Origin: Acinetobacter sp. Ac_5812
GTDB lineage: Bacteria; Pseudomonadota; Gammaproteobacteria; Pseudomonadales; Moraxellaceae
Assembly: GCF_013072695.1 (NCBI RefSeq)
Contig: NZ_LXUK01000027.1
Span: 186,001-250,000, forward strand
Direction: 5' to 3'
Length of the DNA stretch: 64,000 nucleotides
Shown in pieces: positions 27,372-37,236 of this stretch. The notes beneath the pieces are model-generated. The model had not been told where the DNA came from and ran no database searches. It saw only the letters and a program-made list of their open reading frames with translations. Within the stretch, counting starts at the first letter, position 1; each line of letters opens with the position of its first letter. Made by a program: the position numbers and the translations under genes.

Positions 27372-28346
27372 TTATTCAATTTCTTTTAAAATCAGTCCAG
27401 CCCGAAGCCCTGTTTTTACCTTAGGGTTTGGAAATAAAATCCAGACTTGTTGATCATGCGCAACATAATCCCCAGCCTGTTGTATTGCAATCAACTCACC
27501 TTTCTGAAAAGTAGAAAAGTTTGGTGCGTCAGCACTCAATTTGAGTTGAAAATCTTCACTTTGTTTTACTACTGAATCCACCACCTTAAACTGTCGAATG
27601 TCGGATTTCTGTCTAATCGGCAATGCTTGATCTGCAAGGACTGCGCGCAACATCTGGTCAGTACTGGCAAACTGGACTAAATCATTGGTCCCAAAAGGTT
27701 TGGCCTTACCTAGCTCCAAAGTACTACTGGCTGCCTGAAATTTTTCAGCCGTAAAGTGAGTAAAGGTTTTGCCTGCGGCATTGTGATAGACCAAAGCATC
27801 CAAATCAGCAGCCTCTAGACTTTGGATGAGGAATTCATCATAGGCATGTGTTTGATATGGAAATAGGGCAAAAACGGGCAGCAATGAAGCACGAATTGCA
27901 GTATGCAGATCATAGTGATAACGCTGTGCCTGCGGCTGACTTTGTTCAAAAAACTGTGCTGTCACTTGCTCTAAGTGAGCAGCCCGTTCGGTTTCCTGAT
28001 CTTGGGCTAATTGCTGATAGGCACCACAAAACATGCGGTTCATATCATTTTCCAAATAGCGCAATCCGTGTCGAATCGCTTCAGGATTCCCCAGCACAAA
28101 CAGTACCCGTACTGCAAGCGTTAAACGCTCGGCAAATAGATCATGAATAATCTGGTCCAATAGCTCGATAGGTGCCGTTTCATTGCCATGAATTCCAGCA
28201 GAAAGCAGCATGGTCTTTTCATAGTTTGTCTTCGGTGTACATTGCAGTAGCCCTTCACCTAACCACTGCCATGTAAATCCCGTCGTCTCACCTTGCATCT
28301 GCACAGGCATTCGTTGCGTTAAAGTCAACGTTAATAGATCAACCAT
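27372..28346 (-). CDS. astE: Succinylglutamate desuccinylase AstE
   Basis: AstE catalyses the last AST step, hydrolysing N2-succinylglutamate to glutamate and succinate. The 324-residue product is a zinc carboxypeptidase-fold enzyme: zinc ligands in AGIHGNETAPIE (about residues 50-61) and in HYDLHTAIR (about 143-151), with a late Glu in STLELGKAKPFG. It follows astB by 33 bases. Cytoplasmic. Confidence 0.95.
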   Translation of the reverse strand: MVDLLTLTLTQRMPVQMQGETTGFTWQWLGEGLLQCTPKTNYEKTMLLSAGIHGNETAPIELLDQIIHDLFAERLTLAVRVLFVLGNPEAIRHGLRYLENDMNRMFCGAYQQLAQDQETERAAHLEQVTAQFFEQSQPQAQRYHYDLHTAIRASLLPVFALFPYQTHAYDEFLIQSLEAADLDALVYHNAAGKTFTHFTAEKFQAASSTLELGKAKPFGTNDLVQFASTDQMLRAVLADQALPIRQKSDIRQFKVVDSVVKQSEDFQLKLSADAPNFSTFQKGELIAIQQAGDYVAHDQQVWILFPNPKVKTGLRAGLILKEIE

Positions 28347-28379
28347 GTACTTTCATCCTTAAAAGCCGTTGTTTACTGT

Positions 28380-29720
28380 TTATCTTTGGAAGTGATAAAC
28401 CGAACCTAAAGCTAAAATTTTGGTTAACTCATCGAGTGCAGTACGGCTCTCGATCAACAAGCTTGGATCAGCCAAATCATCTTGTGTTAACTCATCACGA
28501 TAATGCTGATCGACCCACTGATTCAGTGTTTTGAATAATGCATCATTCATAAATAAGTTTGGATTCACCGCATTCAGTTCAGCCTCATTCACTGCAACAC
28601 GCAATCTCAAACATGCAGGTCCACCGCCATTACGCATACTTTCACGCAAATCAAATACCTTGATGTCATCAATTGGCGTACCCATTTGAATCATGTCATT
28701 CAAGTAGCTCCATACCGCCTTGTTGTGACGTGATTCTTCAGGTACCACAATACTCATGCCACCATCTGCACGGGTTAAAAGCTGGCTGTTGAATAAATAA
28801 GTCGAGACTGCATCTTCAACACTGACACGATTATTAGGGACTTCAATCGAGATAAAATCTTGTTCGATCCCTGCCATCTTGTGACGGATTTCATCCAAGG
28901 CCACAGCCTGATTCAAAAATGCCTGTTGATGGTGGAACAAGACCTGCTGGTTGCTCACGGCGATGACATCGTTATGAAATACACCTTGATCAATCACATC
29001 TGGATTTTGCTGAATGAACACGGTGCGTTTCGCATCCAGACGATGCAAACGTGCAATCGCTTCACTTGCCTCACGGGTTTGACGCGCAGGGAATTTCTGC
29101 GGTGCAACTGTTCCACCCAGTTGTTGCTGTCCATAAACAAAGACCTGTACACCCGCCTGATCATATCCACCACCAAGACGGTTATGATTGGCTGCCCCTT
29201 CATCACCAAACAAAGCGGCTTCAGGCAGTGCTTCGTGATGCGCGAAATATACATCATTATTGAACATGGCTTGAAGAATACGGGTAGTCGTATGATGCTC
29301 AATTGATCGATGGAACTTATTATTTAAGTTTGCAGCGGTAAAATGCATACGTTTATCAGCACTATCTGCCGATGGTGATACCGTACACGAGTTGGCCGTC
29401 CACATCGAAGAAGCCGAACTCAGCGAAGATAATAAAGCTGGCGCAGTACGCATGGCTTGGGTTATCACGTCAATATCACTGCCGGTAAAACCCAAACGGC
29501 GTAGCGTTGGTACATGCGGACGCTCTTGTGGGGCAAACACACCTTGCTTCAAGCCTAAGTCAGCAAGGGCTTTCATTTTCTTTAAGCCTTGCTTAGCTGC
29601 GAGTTTAGGATTTGACGCATTATTACGGTTCTTGGTCGATGCAACATTACCAAACGATAAGCCTGCATAATGATGCGTCGGCCCCACTAAACCATCAAAA
29701 TTGATTTCATAACCTGACAT
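28380..29720 (-). CDS. astB: N-succinylarginine dihydrolase AstB
   Basis: AstB converts N2-succinylarginine to N2-succinylornithine, releasing two ammonia and CO2. The 446-residue length is normal. Family sequence is clear from the start (EINFDGLVGPTHHYAGLSFG), and the catalytic Cys sits in NGGGPACLRLRV near residue 365. It belongs to the amidinotransferase fold. The gene lies 32 bases after astD in the ast operon. Confidence 0.97.
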   Translation of the reverse strand: MSGYEINFDGLVGPTHHYAGLSFGNVASTKNRNNASNPKLAAKQGLKKMKALADLGLKQGVFAPQERPHVPTLRRLGFTGSDIDVITQAMRTAPALLSSLSSASSMWTANSCTVSPSADSADKRMHFTAANLNNKFHRSIEHHTTTRILQAMFNNDVYFAHHEALPEAALFGDEGAANHNRLGGGYDQAGVQVFVYGQQQLGGTVAPQKFPARQTREASEAIARLHRLDAKRTVFIQQNPDVIDQGVFHNDVIAVSNQQVLFHHQQAFLNQAVALDEIRHKMAGIEQDFISIEVPNNRVSVEDAVSTYLFNSQLLTRADGGMSIVVPEESRHNKAVWSYLNDMIQMGTPIDDIKVFDLRESMRNGGGPACLRLRVAVNEAELNAVNPNLFMNDALFKTLNQWVDQHYRDELTQDDLADPSLLIESRTALDELTKILALGSVYHFQR

Positions 29721-29752
29721 TTTATTCTCCCTGTGTCCCGATGCGATCCGTC

Positions 29753-31222
29753 TTAGAGCACAATGCCCGGTGATAATTTTGAAGGTAAAGTAACGCTGTC
29801 ACTTTCCAGCGATGCCATTGGCCATGCACTATAGTCTGCAGCATAGAAGGCACTAGCACGATGGTTCCCAGACGCTCCAACACCACCAAATGGTGCAGCA
29901 CTTGAAGCACCTGTTAATGGCTTATTCCAGTTCACAATGCCTGCACGTGCTTCAATCAGTACACGATCAAATAAATCACGGTCAGGTGAAACTAGACCAA
30001 CAGCCAAACCAAAACGGGTGTTATTGGCAATATTCAAGGCTTCATCGAAACTGTTGTAGCGATAGATCGTAGTGAGTGGACCAAAGTATTCGTCATCTGG
30101 AATATCGGTCACCTGAGTAACATCTAAAATACCCGCGGTAAGCAATGAGCTATCCGCTTGTGGACGGGTCATTTCTAACAATGGTTTTGCGCCCAAGGCA
30201 ATCAGTTTGTTTTGCGCTACCAACATCTGTTCCGCTGCATGCGCAGAAATTACTCCCCCCATAAACGGTTGAGGTTCAGCATTCCAGTGACCTACGACCA
30301 AACTCTTTGCCACTTCAACAAAACGTTGAATGAAGGCATCACCATTGGCACCATGCTTGACAATAATTCGGCGTGCGCAGGTACAACGTTGCCCCGCAGA
30401 AACGAAAGCGGATTGAATGGCTAAATTCACCACGGCATCAATATCGGTTGCTTCATCAATGATCAGAGCATTATTGCCGCCCATTTCCAAAGCAAGGATT
30501 TTTTCAGGTGCGCCTGCCATTTGTTTATGTAGGTGATAGCCTGTATTGGCACTGCCCGTAAACAGCAAACCATCAATTTGTTCTGCTGCTGCAAGTGCTT
30601 CACCCGTGCTGCGTCCACCTTGTACGATATTCAACACACCGTTTGGTAGACCCGCTTGCTGCCATAATTTTGCAGTTTCTTCCGCCGTCCAAGGGGTGAG
30701 TTCACTTGGTTTAAACACCACAGTATTGCCCGCAATCAATGCCGGAACAATATGACCATTTGGCAAATGACCTGGGAAGTTATAAGGACCAAATACAGCC
30801 AAAACACCATGTGGACGGTGACGTAGTGAAGCCACGCCATCTGGCATTTCAGTTTCGCTAAAACCAGTGCGTTGATGATAAGCACGAATCGAAATCGCCA
30901 CTTTACCGATCATCGACTGCACTTCAGTCAAGGTTTCCCAAAGTGGTTTACTGGTTTCTTGGCTAATCACTTCAGCCAATTGAGTTTTATGCTGTTCAAG
31001 TAAGCCCGCAAAGCGCTCAATGATTACAATACGCTCTTCCAATGGCAAACGTGCCCATGCTGGAAAGGCCTGACGCGCCGCATGGCATGCCTGTTCAACA
31101 TCGGCTGGGCTTGCTTCTTGCCCCGCCCAAATTTGCTGATTGCTGACAGGATTGGTTTTTTCAAATGTGGTTCCTTGTCCTTGAACCCAAGCACCATCAA
31201 TTAATAATGCACCTTGTGACAT
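29753..31222 (-). CDS. astD: Succinylglutamate-semialdehyde dehydrogenase AstD
   Basis: AstD oxidises N-succinylglutamate semialdehyde to N-succinylglutamate with NAD+. The 489-residue protein is an aldehyde dehydrogenase: general base Glu in ALEMGGNNALI (about residue 245) and nucleophile Cys in SAGQRCTCARR (about 280), with FGPYNFPGHLPNGH near 145-158. Its ATG overlaps the astA stop by one base (TAATG), indicating coupled translation. Confidence 0.96.
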   Translation of the reverse strand: MSQGALLIDGAWVQGQGTTFEKTNPVSNQQIWAGQEASPADVEQACHAARQAFPAWARLPLEERIVIIERFAGLLEQHKTQLAEVISQETSKPLWETLTEVQSMIGKVAISIRAYHQRTGFSETEMPDGVASLRHRPHGVLAVFGPYNFPGHLPNGHIVPALIAGNTVVFKPSELTPWTAEETAKLWQQAGLPNGVLNIVQGGRSTGEALAAAEQIDGLLFTGSANTGYHLHKQMAGAPEKILALEMGGNNALIIDEATDIDAVVNLAIQSAFVSAGQRCTCARRIIVKHGANGDAFIQRFVEVAKSLVVGHWNAEPQPFMGGVISAHAAEQMLVAQNKLIALGAKPLLEMTRPQADSSLLTAGILDVTQVTDIPDDEYFGPLTTIYRYNSFDEALNIANNTRFGLAVGLVSPDRDLFDRVLIEARAGIVNWNKPLTGASSAAPFGGVGASGNHRASAFYAADYSAWPMASLESDSVTLPSKLSPGIVL

Positions 31223-32265
31223 TAGTTGTTCTCCATTTTTTCTAATGCTAAAACACGGACTTGATCGTGTTCAGCAATATTCAGTGCCTGTGCTTGTGCT
31301 GCGGTCATATGCAAAGTATCAGCTGTACCGACTTTGTTATTGATCAGCAACACGGCGTAATCTTGGTATTGGTCATTGGCAACCAAAAAATGTGTCTCAG
31401 TACTTTCGACTTGTTCTGTGAGTATGACTTTAAGCAAGCGACTCTCTTTCACCGCACGTAAATCGGCAGTATTGGCTTCCAGTGTTGGCCCAGCATCGAA
31501 AATATCCACATAACCTTGATATTTAAGACCTTCTGACATCAACACTTTTGCCGCAGGCAGTGTATGTGGGTGCACCTCTGCAATCACCTTACGTGCCTCA
31601 GAAGTCAGCAAGTCAACGTAGACTGGAAATCTCGGCATTAGCTCTGCAATAAAGGCTTTTTGCCCCACACCACTGAGATAATCCGCGGCAGCAAAATCCA
31701 TATTGAAGAATAAATAGCCCAAGGAATCCCAAAACGGTGACTGTCCGTTTTGATCCGAGAAACCACGCATTTCGGCAATCAATCTTTCCTCGAAAAAAGA
31801 GCGGAATGCGGCAATAAACAGAAAACGAACTTTGGATAAAAATTTTCCGTTTTGGTTTTTGCGATATTCAGGATCGAGGAACAAGGTACAGAGTTCACTA
31901 CAACCGGTATGGTCATTACTTAAAAACAAGGTGTCTAAAGTTTTATAGACATTTAAAGCTTTAGAGGCATGTACCTGTTTGGCCACACGGAAGTTGTAAA
32001 AGGGTTCATTCAATCCAACCGCAACTTCAATTGCACTCACACCCACAATTTTGTGAATGCTGGTGTCTTCCAATACAAATAGATAACTTGCCTCGCACTT
32101 TTCGGATAAGCCGTCTAAAGTGCGAGTGGTACGTGTAATACGTTCAGCCAAGATTTCTTTATTTTGTGGTAAGGAAGTCAGGCCAATGCCAGACTCCCCC
32201 GCTCGTTGCGCTAAACGATAAATATCATCTAAGTCCCGATGCGCTGCATGTCGAACAATCATCAT
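31222..32265 (-). CDS. astA: Arginine N-succinyltransferase AstA
   Basis: AstA transfers succinyl from succinyl-CoA to arginine and commits arginine to the AST pathway. The 347-residue product has the family start VRHAAHRDLDDIYRLA and the ESGIGLTSLP motif (about residues 24-33), plus FSDQNGQSPFWDSLGYLFF in the middle. It follows astC by 21 bases. A single subunit is present, as in enteric bacteria; there is no second AruF/AruG-like paralogue in the window. Confidence 0.95.
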   Translation of the reverse strand: MMIVRHAAHRDLDDIYRLAQRAGESGIGLTSLPQNKEILAERITRTTRTLDGLSEKCEASYLFVLEDTSIHKIVGVSAIEVAVGLNEPFYNFRVAKQVHASKALNVYKTLDTLFLSNDHTGCSELCTLFLDPEYRKNQNGKFLSKVRFLFIAAFRSFFEERLIAEMRGFSDQNGQSPFWDSLGYLFFNMDFAAADYLSGVGQKAFIAELMPRFPVYVDLLTSEARKVIAEVHPHTLPAAKVLMSEGLKYQGYVDIFDAGPTLEANTADLRAVKESRLLKVILTEQVESTETHFLVANDQYQDYAVLLINNKVGTADTLHMTAAQAQALNIAEHDQVRVLALEKMENN

Positions 32266-32286
32266 GGGCAGATGCTCACAGCAGAC

Positions 32287-33492
32287 TTAGAGGCGTGCTA
32301 ATGCACGAACAAAACGGCTTAGACCTTCATCAATATCGTGTTGAGGAATAATCAGTGAAGGGGTAAAGCGTACGACATCTGCACCGGCAACCAAGGCCAA
32401 TAGCCCTTCTTCACCCGCTAAAGTCACGATATTCTTCGCTTTGCCAGCATGTTCATCTTTCAACACACAGCCAATTAACAAACCTTGACCACGGATTTCT
32501 TTGAACAATCCATACTCAGCATTGATTTTGTTTAAGGCATCAATGAAATATTGGTGACGTTGTTTAACGCCGTCTAACACTTCTGCTGTATTGATAAATT
32601 CAAATACCGCGCCAGCAACTGCACAAGCCAATGGGTTACCACCATAAGTGGTACCGTGATCGCCTACAGCATACATGTTGGCATAATGATCTGTAGTGAT
32701 CATTGCACCAATCGGGAAACCACCACCCAATGCTTTTGCAGTGGTCAAAATGTCAGGTGTTACCCCTGTATTCATATAGGCATACAAAGAACCTGTACGA
32801 CCCACACCCGTTTGTACTTCATCAAAAATCAGCACAGCACCTTTTTCATCACAGAGTGCGCGTAAGCCTTTTAAGAATTCGATATCTGCAGGTAGAACGC
32901 CACCTTCACCTTGAATCGGCTCGACAATAACTGCACAAGTATTTTCAGTGATCGCTGCTTTTGCTGCTTCAAGGTCATTAAACGCAGTGTGTTCAATACC
33001 ACCTGGTAAAGGTGCAAAGTCTTGAGAATATTTTGGCTGACCACCTGCTGTTACGGTAAACAAAGTACGACCGTGGAAGGCATTCTTAAATGCAACAATC
33101 TGGTTCTTATTTGCATTGCCACTCAGCAAACCGACTTTACGCGCCAGTTTTAATGCAGCTTCGTTGGCTTCTGCGCCAGAGTTACAGAAAAAGACTTTGT
33201 CAGCAAAAGTACTATCCACCAATTGTTTCGCAAGGCGTAATACAGGCTCGTTGGTATAACCATTACCAATGTGCCATAGCTTTTGTGCTTGTTCAGTTAA
33301 GGCTTTTACTGCAACAGGATGTGCATGACCCAAGGCATTTACCGCGATCCCACCTGCAAAATCAATATATTCTTTATCGTTTTGATCCCACAGACGTGAC
33401 CCGTCGCCACGCACTAAAATGAAATTTGCTGGGGCAAAAACTGGAACCATCCAATCATTAAAATTGCTACGTGTAATTGCGACTTCGCTCAT
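32287..33492 (-). CDS. astC: Succinylornithine/acetylornithine aminotransferase AstC
   Basis: AstC is the PLP enzyme of the third AST step; in many bacteria it also acts on acetylornithine. The 401-residue protein has the class-III aminotransferase pattern: FAGGIAVNALGHAHP, FCNSGAEANEAALKLAR, the Asp in LIFDEVQTGVGRTG and the PLP lysine in TTAKALGGGFPIGAM (near residue 252). It is the first ast gene; the order astC-A-D-B-E matches the E. coli operon. A stem-loop lies just upstream (33521-33547). Confidence 0.95.
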   Translation of the reverse strand: MSEVAITRSNFNDWMVPVFAPANFILVRGDGSRLWDQNDKEYIDFAGGIAVNALGHAHPVAVKALTEQAQKLWHIGNGYTNEPVLRLAKQLVDSTFADKVFFCNSGAEANEAALKLARKVGLLSGNANKNQIVAFKNAFHGRTLFTVTAGGQPKYSQDFAPLPGGIEHTAFNDLEAAKAAITENTCAVIVEPIQGEGGVLPADIEFLKGLRALCDEKGAVLIFDEVQTGVGRTGSLYAYMNTGVTPDILTTAKALGGGFPIGAMITTDHYANMYAVGDHGTTYGGNPLACAVAGAVFEFINTAEVLDGVKQRHQYFIDALNKINAEYGLFKEIRGQGLLIGCVLKDEHAGKAKNIVTLAGEEGLLALVAGADVVRFTPSLIIPQHDIDEGLSRFVRALARL

Positions 33493-33520
33493 TTTATTTA
33501 CTCACTTCCTGTTTAATCTT

Positions 33521-33547
33521 CAGGCTTGTTGAATGCTCAACAAGCCC
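33521..33547 (-). terminator. Stem-loop between glutamate dehydrogenase gene and astC
   Basis: A perfect 10-bp stem (33523-33532 with 33537-33546, loop ATGC) lies 24 bases past the dehydrogenase stop on the minus strand. No T-run follows, so it may be an mRNA-stabilising or partial terminator structure between the two genes. Confidence 0.45.
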
Positions 33548-33570
33548 TTCACTTTAATTTTATAAATGAC

Positions 33571-34845
33571 TTAACCTGGGAAAATACCGCGTTCTTTACG
33601 CGCTTTCAGAATACGTTCACAGGCCAAAATATAAGCTGCAGTACGTAAGCTACATTCCTTCTGTGCTGCCGTGTTCCAAACATCAGCAATCGCTTGGATC
33701 ATCAACTTATCAAGACGTTCATTGATTTCATCTTCAGTCCAGAAGTAACTCGCCATATCTTGAACCCATTCAAAATAACTGACAGTTACACCACCCGCGT
33801 TACAGATCACGTCAGGGACAACGGTAATGTCGCGACTGACAAATACATCATCTGCTTCTGGGTAGGTTGGACCGTTCGCACCTTCAAGTACGATTTTCGC
33901 TTTCAGTTTTTGTGCACGTTCGACCGTAATCTGACCTTCCAATGCCGCTGGAATCAGAATATCCATATCAACTGTCCAGAATTCTTCATCTGAAATCACA
34001 GTTGAATCGGCAAAGCCCATCACGCCACCAGTTTCAAGCACATGCTTTTGCAATGCTTTGACATCCAAGCCTTCTGCATTGAAAATGGTACCGGTATGGT
34101 CTTGTACAGCAACGATTTTTGCGCCTGCATGGCTAAACAAATAAGCCGCTTCATTCCCCACGTTACCGAAGCCTTGTACCGCAACTTTGCTGCCTTCGAC
34201 TGGTAATTTAATGCGTTCTGCAACCTGCATACCCGTTACGAATACGCCACGACCTGTGGCACGAACACGACCAAGTGAACCGCCTAAATGAACAGGCTTA
34301 CCTGTTACCACACCTGTTACGGTATGACCTTTAATACTTGAATAGGTATCCATCATCCAGCCCATAATGTTGGCATTGGTACCGACATCGGGTGCAGGAA
34401 TATCAATTTGAGGACCGATAATTGGGCTGATTTCACTGGTGAAACGACGGGTTAAACGCTCTAATTCACGCGGTGACAATTCTTTTGGATTGACACGGAT
34501 ACCACCTTTGGCACCACCAAACGGCAGGTTCAACACTGCAGTTTTAATGGTCATCCATGCAGACAGCGCCATTACCTCATTCAATTCAACATCTTGGTGA
34601 TAACGAATACCGCCTTTACCTGGACCACGTGATAAATTGTGTTGTACGCGGTAACCTTCAAAATGGCGAATTGAGCCATCATCCATGACGATTGGTACAT
34701 CGACAATCAGAGTACGTTTTGGCGTTTTCAGTGTGTTAACAAAGTTACTGAGATTAGCATCCAAATAAGGTGCCACTCGATCGACTTGAGTGAGAAAAGT
34801 TTGCCAAGCACTGCCATTTTGAGCCGCATATGATAAAGACATCAT
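33571..34845 (-). CDS. Glutamate dehydrogenase (Glu/Leu/Phe/Val family)
   Basis: This enzyme interconverts glutamate with 2-oxoglutarate and ammonia. The 424-residue product has the substrate-binding and catalytic lysine region LPFGGAKGGIRVNP (about residues 99-112) and the nucleotide-binding VQGFGNVGNEAAYLF (about 212-226). The length fits the hexameric, typically NAD-preferring GDH class; cofactor choice is inferred. Standing directly upstream of astC, it would consume glutamate made by the AST pathway. A divergent Lrp/AsnC gene shares its promoter region and is the likely regulator. Confidence 0.92.
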   Translation of the reverse strand: MMSLSYAAQNGSAWQTFLTQVDRVAPYLDANLSNFVNTLKTPKRTLIVDVPIVMDDGSIRHFEGYRVQHNLSRGPGKGGIRYHQDVELNEVMALSAWMTIKTAVLNLPFGGAKGGIRVNPKELSPRELERLTRRFTSEISPIIGPQIDIPAPDVGTNANIMGWMMDTYSSIKGHTVTGVVTGKPVHLGGSLGRVRATGRGVFVTGMQVAERIKLPVEGSKVAVQGFGNVGNEAAYLFSHAGAKIVAVQDHTGTIFNAEGLDVKALQKHVLETGGVMGFADSTVISDEEFWTVDMDILIPAALEGQITVERAQKLKAKIVLEGANGPTYPEADDVFVSRDITVVPDVICNAGGVTVSYFEWVQDMASYFWTEDEINERLDKLMIQAIADVWNTAAQKECSLRTAAYILACERILKARKERGIFPG

Positions 34846-34990
34846 CTATTCCTTAATTAATCAATTGTCCCTGTTATTCACAGATTCCCTTTGTTTAAGG
34901 GCGTCCTACCCCCATCCTCCCTGATGTGCATTCAGCTTCTTTCGTGCCGAAGTGAAAATGCTTGGGGTGTTGTATTGTTATTATTATTAA

Positions 34991-35022
34991 GAATCAAATT
35001 GATTCACAAAATTCGTTATAAT
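34991..35022 (+). promoter_or_regulatory. Promoter of the Lrp-type gene with palindromic operator
   Basis: A perfect 15-base palindrome GAATCAA-A-TTGATTC at 34991-35005 overlaps the -35 region of a consensus -10 TATAAT at 35017-35022, 49 bases before the regulator's ATG. The -35 itself is poor. This arrangement suggests autoregulation, and the spacer also serves the divergent glutamate dehydrogenase gene. Confidence 0.55.
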
Positions 35023-35070
35023 GATTAAAATGAATTATTTTTTATCAATTTGCTAATAGAAAGAATCAAA

Positions 35071-35493
35071 ATGAACAATATCGATCATATTATATTAGGC
35101 CTACTCAAAGACAATGCACGGATGTCGATTACCGACTTGGCTGCAAAAGCACGTGTGTCCCGTGCTACAGTACAGAAGCGAATTGAATATATGGAATCAA
35201 CGGGGATTATCACAGGTTATACCGTGCGTTTCCGTCCCAATGCTGAAAAAAACATCATTCGGGCATGGATGAATATCATGGTGGAAGGTACCCGAGCGCA
35301 GGCCGTGATTCGAGAGCTACGCCTAGAATCAGCCGTTGAACGTCTGCATACCACCAACGGTAAATGGGATATTCTGGTTGAACTGCAGTCAGATAGTCTG
35401 GAAAACTTTGATAAAGCCCTAGAGCGAATCCGAAATATTTCAGGGATTTACAATAGTGAAACCAGTATCCTGCTCTCCACCTATAAGACCTAA
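35071..35493 (+). CDS. Lrp/AsnC-family transcriptional regulator
   Basis: The 140-residue product has an N-terminal winged helix-turn-helix (ILGLLKDNARMSITDLAAKA, split about residues 7-26, then VSRATVQKRIEYMESTG) and a C-terminal RAM/AsnC ligand-binding domain (about 65-135). I chose ATG at 35071, preceded by AGAAAG, over an upstream TTG at 35050. Divergent from the glutamate dehydrogenase and ast genes, it is a good candidate for their arginine- or glutamate-responsive regulator; this is inference from position. Confidence 0.9.
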   Translation: MNNIDHIILGLLKDNARMSITDLAAKARVSRATVQKRIEYMESTGIITGYTVRFRPNAEKNIIRAWMNIMVEGTRAQAVIRELRLESAVERLHTTNGKWDILVELQSDSLENFDKALERIRNISGIYNSETSILLSTYKT

Positions 35494-35523
35494 AAAAAGG
35501 GACTCTAGCTAGAGTCCCTTTTT
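35494..35523. terminator. Bidirectional intrinsic terminator
   Basis: A perfect 30-base palindrome centred at 35508/35509 begins immediately after the regulator's stop, with an A-run on the left and a T-run on the right. It serves the convergent regulator and malic enzyme genes. Confidence 0.88.
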
Positions 35524-35535
35524 AAATTAAATGGC

Positions 35536-37236
35536 TTAATAACTAACACGACGGTAGTTACGATACTCTGGCGTCCAGAAATTATCTTCAATCGCTTGTT
35601 TCAACACATCATTACTCAATGGCACAGCCAAGCCATCCGCCATCGCTGCTTTTGCCACTTTAAAGGCAATAAACTTAGACACTTGTTGAATATCATTAAT
35701 ATTCGGCAACAAATCCGCTGCAGCATTTTTCAAACGTGGCGAACAATCTGCCAAGGCGGTACTTGCAGCCATCAACATCGAGTCACTAATATGGGTTGCA
35801 CCACAGGCAATGACACCCAGACCAATTCCTGGGAAGATATAGGAGTTATTGCATTGTGCAATGGCATACACTTTGCCTTGGAAATAAACTGGCGCAAAAG
35901 GACTACCTGTTGCCACAATTGCAGCGCCTTGCGTCCACTCAATAATATCTTTTGGTTGTGCTTCAACTTGTGAAGTCGGGTTCGACAACGGCAATACAAT
36001 CGGATGCTTATAATATTTAGCTAAGGTTTTGATGACCTCTTCACTAAACAAACCTGCCTGCCCAGAAACCCCAATCAAAATACTTGGTTTGGCATTCTTG
36101 ACCACATCCAACAAAGCGACGTTCTCACCTGTATATTCCCAAGTGCTAATTGCATTGACTGGTGTGGCAAGTTTTTGCTGGAAATCGAGTAAATTCGGTT
36201 GTTGATCGGTCATCAAGCCGAAACGATCCACCATAAAGATACGCGAACGTGCTTCATGATCGCTCAGACCTTCGTCCATCATCTGTCTAACAATCTGTTC
36301 AGCAATCCCACAACCTGCTGAGCCTGCACCAACAAAAGTAACCGTTTGATCTTTTAGCTGTTTGCCTTGCGCACGTGATGCCGCGATCAATGTGGCGACA
36401 GTCACTGCTGCTGTGCCTTGAATATCATCATTGAAACAGCAAATTTTATCGCGGTACTGAGTCAATAATGGCATGGCATTGGTTTGCGCAAAATCTTCAA
36501 ATTGAATCAACACATCTGGCCAACGCTGACGCACTGCCGTAATAATTTGCTCAACAAATTCATAATATTGCTCACCACGGATACGCGGCTGTTTCCACCC
36601 CATATAAATTGGATCATCAAGCAATTCTTGGTTATTGGTGCCAACATCAATGGTGATCGGTAAGGTATAGGCAGGGCTAATACCACCACAGGCGGTATAC
36701 AGCGACAATTTACCAATTGGAATACCCATGCCACCAATGCCCTGATCGCCGAGACCCAAAATACGTTCACCATCGGTAATCACAATCACTTTAACGTTTT
36801 TCTTATTCACGTTATGGATAATTTGATCAATATACTGACGCTCTGGATAGGAAATAAAAATACCGCGATGGCGACGATAGATGTCTGAGAAGCGCTGACA
36901 AGCCTCGCCAACCGTTGGAGTATAAATAATCGGTAGCATTTCATCTAAATGCTGACTCAACAAGTTATAGAACAAGGTTTCATTAGTATCTTGAATATTT
37001 CGCAAATAAATATGCTTATTCAAGTCACTATCAAATGAAAGGTACTGCTGATATGAACGTTGCGTCTGCTCTTCAATATTCTCGATATTGTATGGAACTA
37101 GCCCATGTAAGTTAAAATTCTCTCGTTCTTCTTCAGAAAAAGCAGAGCCTTTATTTAACAGAGGTAGTTCTAAAAGAGCGTTTCCAGCATAGTGAATATA
37201 TAAAGGTTTTTTGATTTTACTAAGGCTCACAGACAT
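35536..37236 (-). CDS. maeA: NAD-dependent malic enzyme
   Basis: Malic enzyme decarboxylates malate to pyruvate and CO2 with reduction of NAD+. The 566-residue length matches the MaeA/SfcA class rather than the larger NADP type with a phosphotransacetylase domain. Motifs: IYTPTVGEACQRFSD (near residues 104-118), ITDGERILGLGDQGIGGMG (near 153-171), CFNDDIQGTAAV and the NAD site FVGAGSAGCGIAEQI (near 300-314). It is transcribed alone and converges on the Lrp-type gene. Confidence 0.95.
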   Translation of the reverse strand: MSVSLSKIKKPLYIHYAGNALLELPLLNKGSAFSEEERENFNLHGLVPYNIENIEEQTQRSYQQYLSFDSDLNKHIYLRNIQDTNETLFYNLLSQHLDEMLPIIYTPTVGEACQRFSDIYRRHRGIFISYPERQYIDQIIHNVNKKNVKVIVITDGERILGLGDQGIGGMGIPIGKLSLYTACGGISPAYTLPITIDVGTNNQELLDDPIYMGWKQPRIRGEQYYEFVEQIITAVRQRWPDVLIQFEDFAQTNAMPLLTQYRDKICCFNDDIQGTAAVTVATLIAASRAQGKQLKDQTVTFVGAGSAGCGIAEQIVRQMMDEGLSDHEARSRIFMVDRFGLMTDQQPNLLDFQQKLATPVNAISTWEYTGENVALLDVVKNAKPSILIGVSGQAGLFSEEVIKTLAKYYKHPIVLPLSNPTSQVEAQPKDIIEWTQGAAIVATGSPFAPVYFQGKVYAIAQCNNSYIFPGIGLGVIACGATHISDSMLMAASTALADCSPRLKNAAADLLPNINDIQQVSKFIAFKVAKAAMADGLAVPLSNDVLKQAIEDNFWTPEYRNYRRVSY

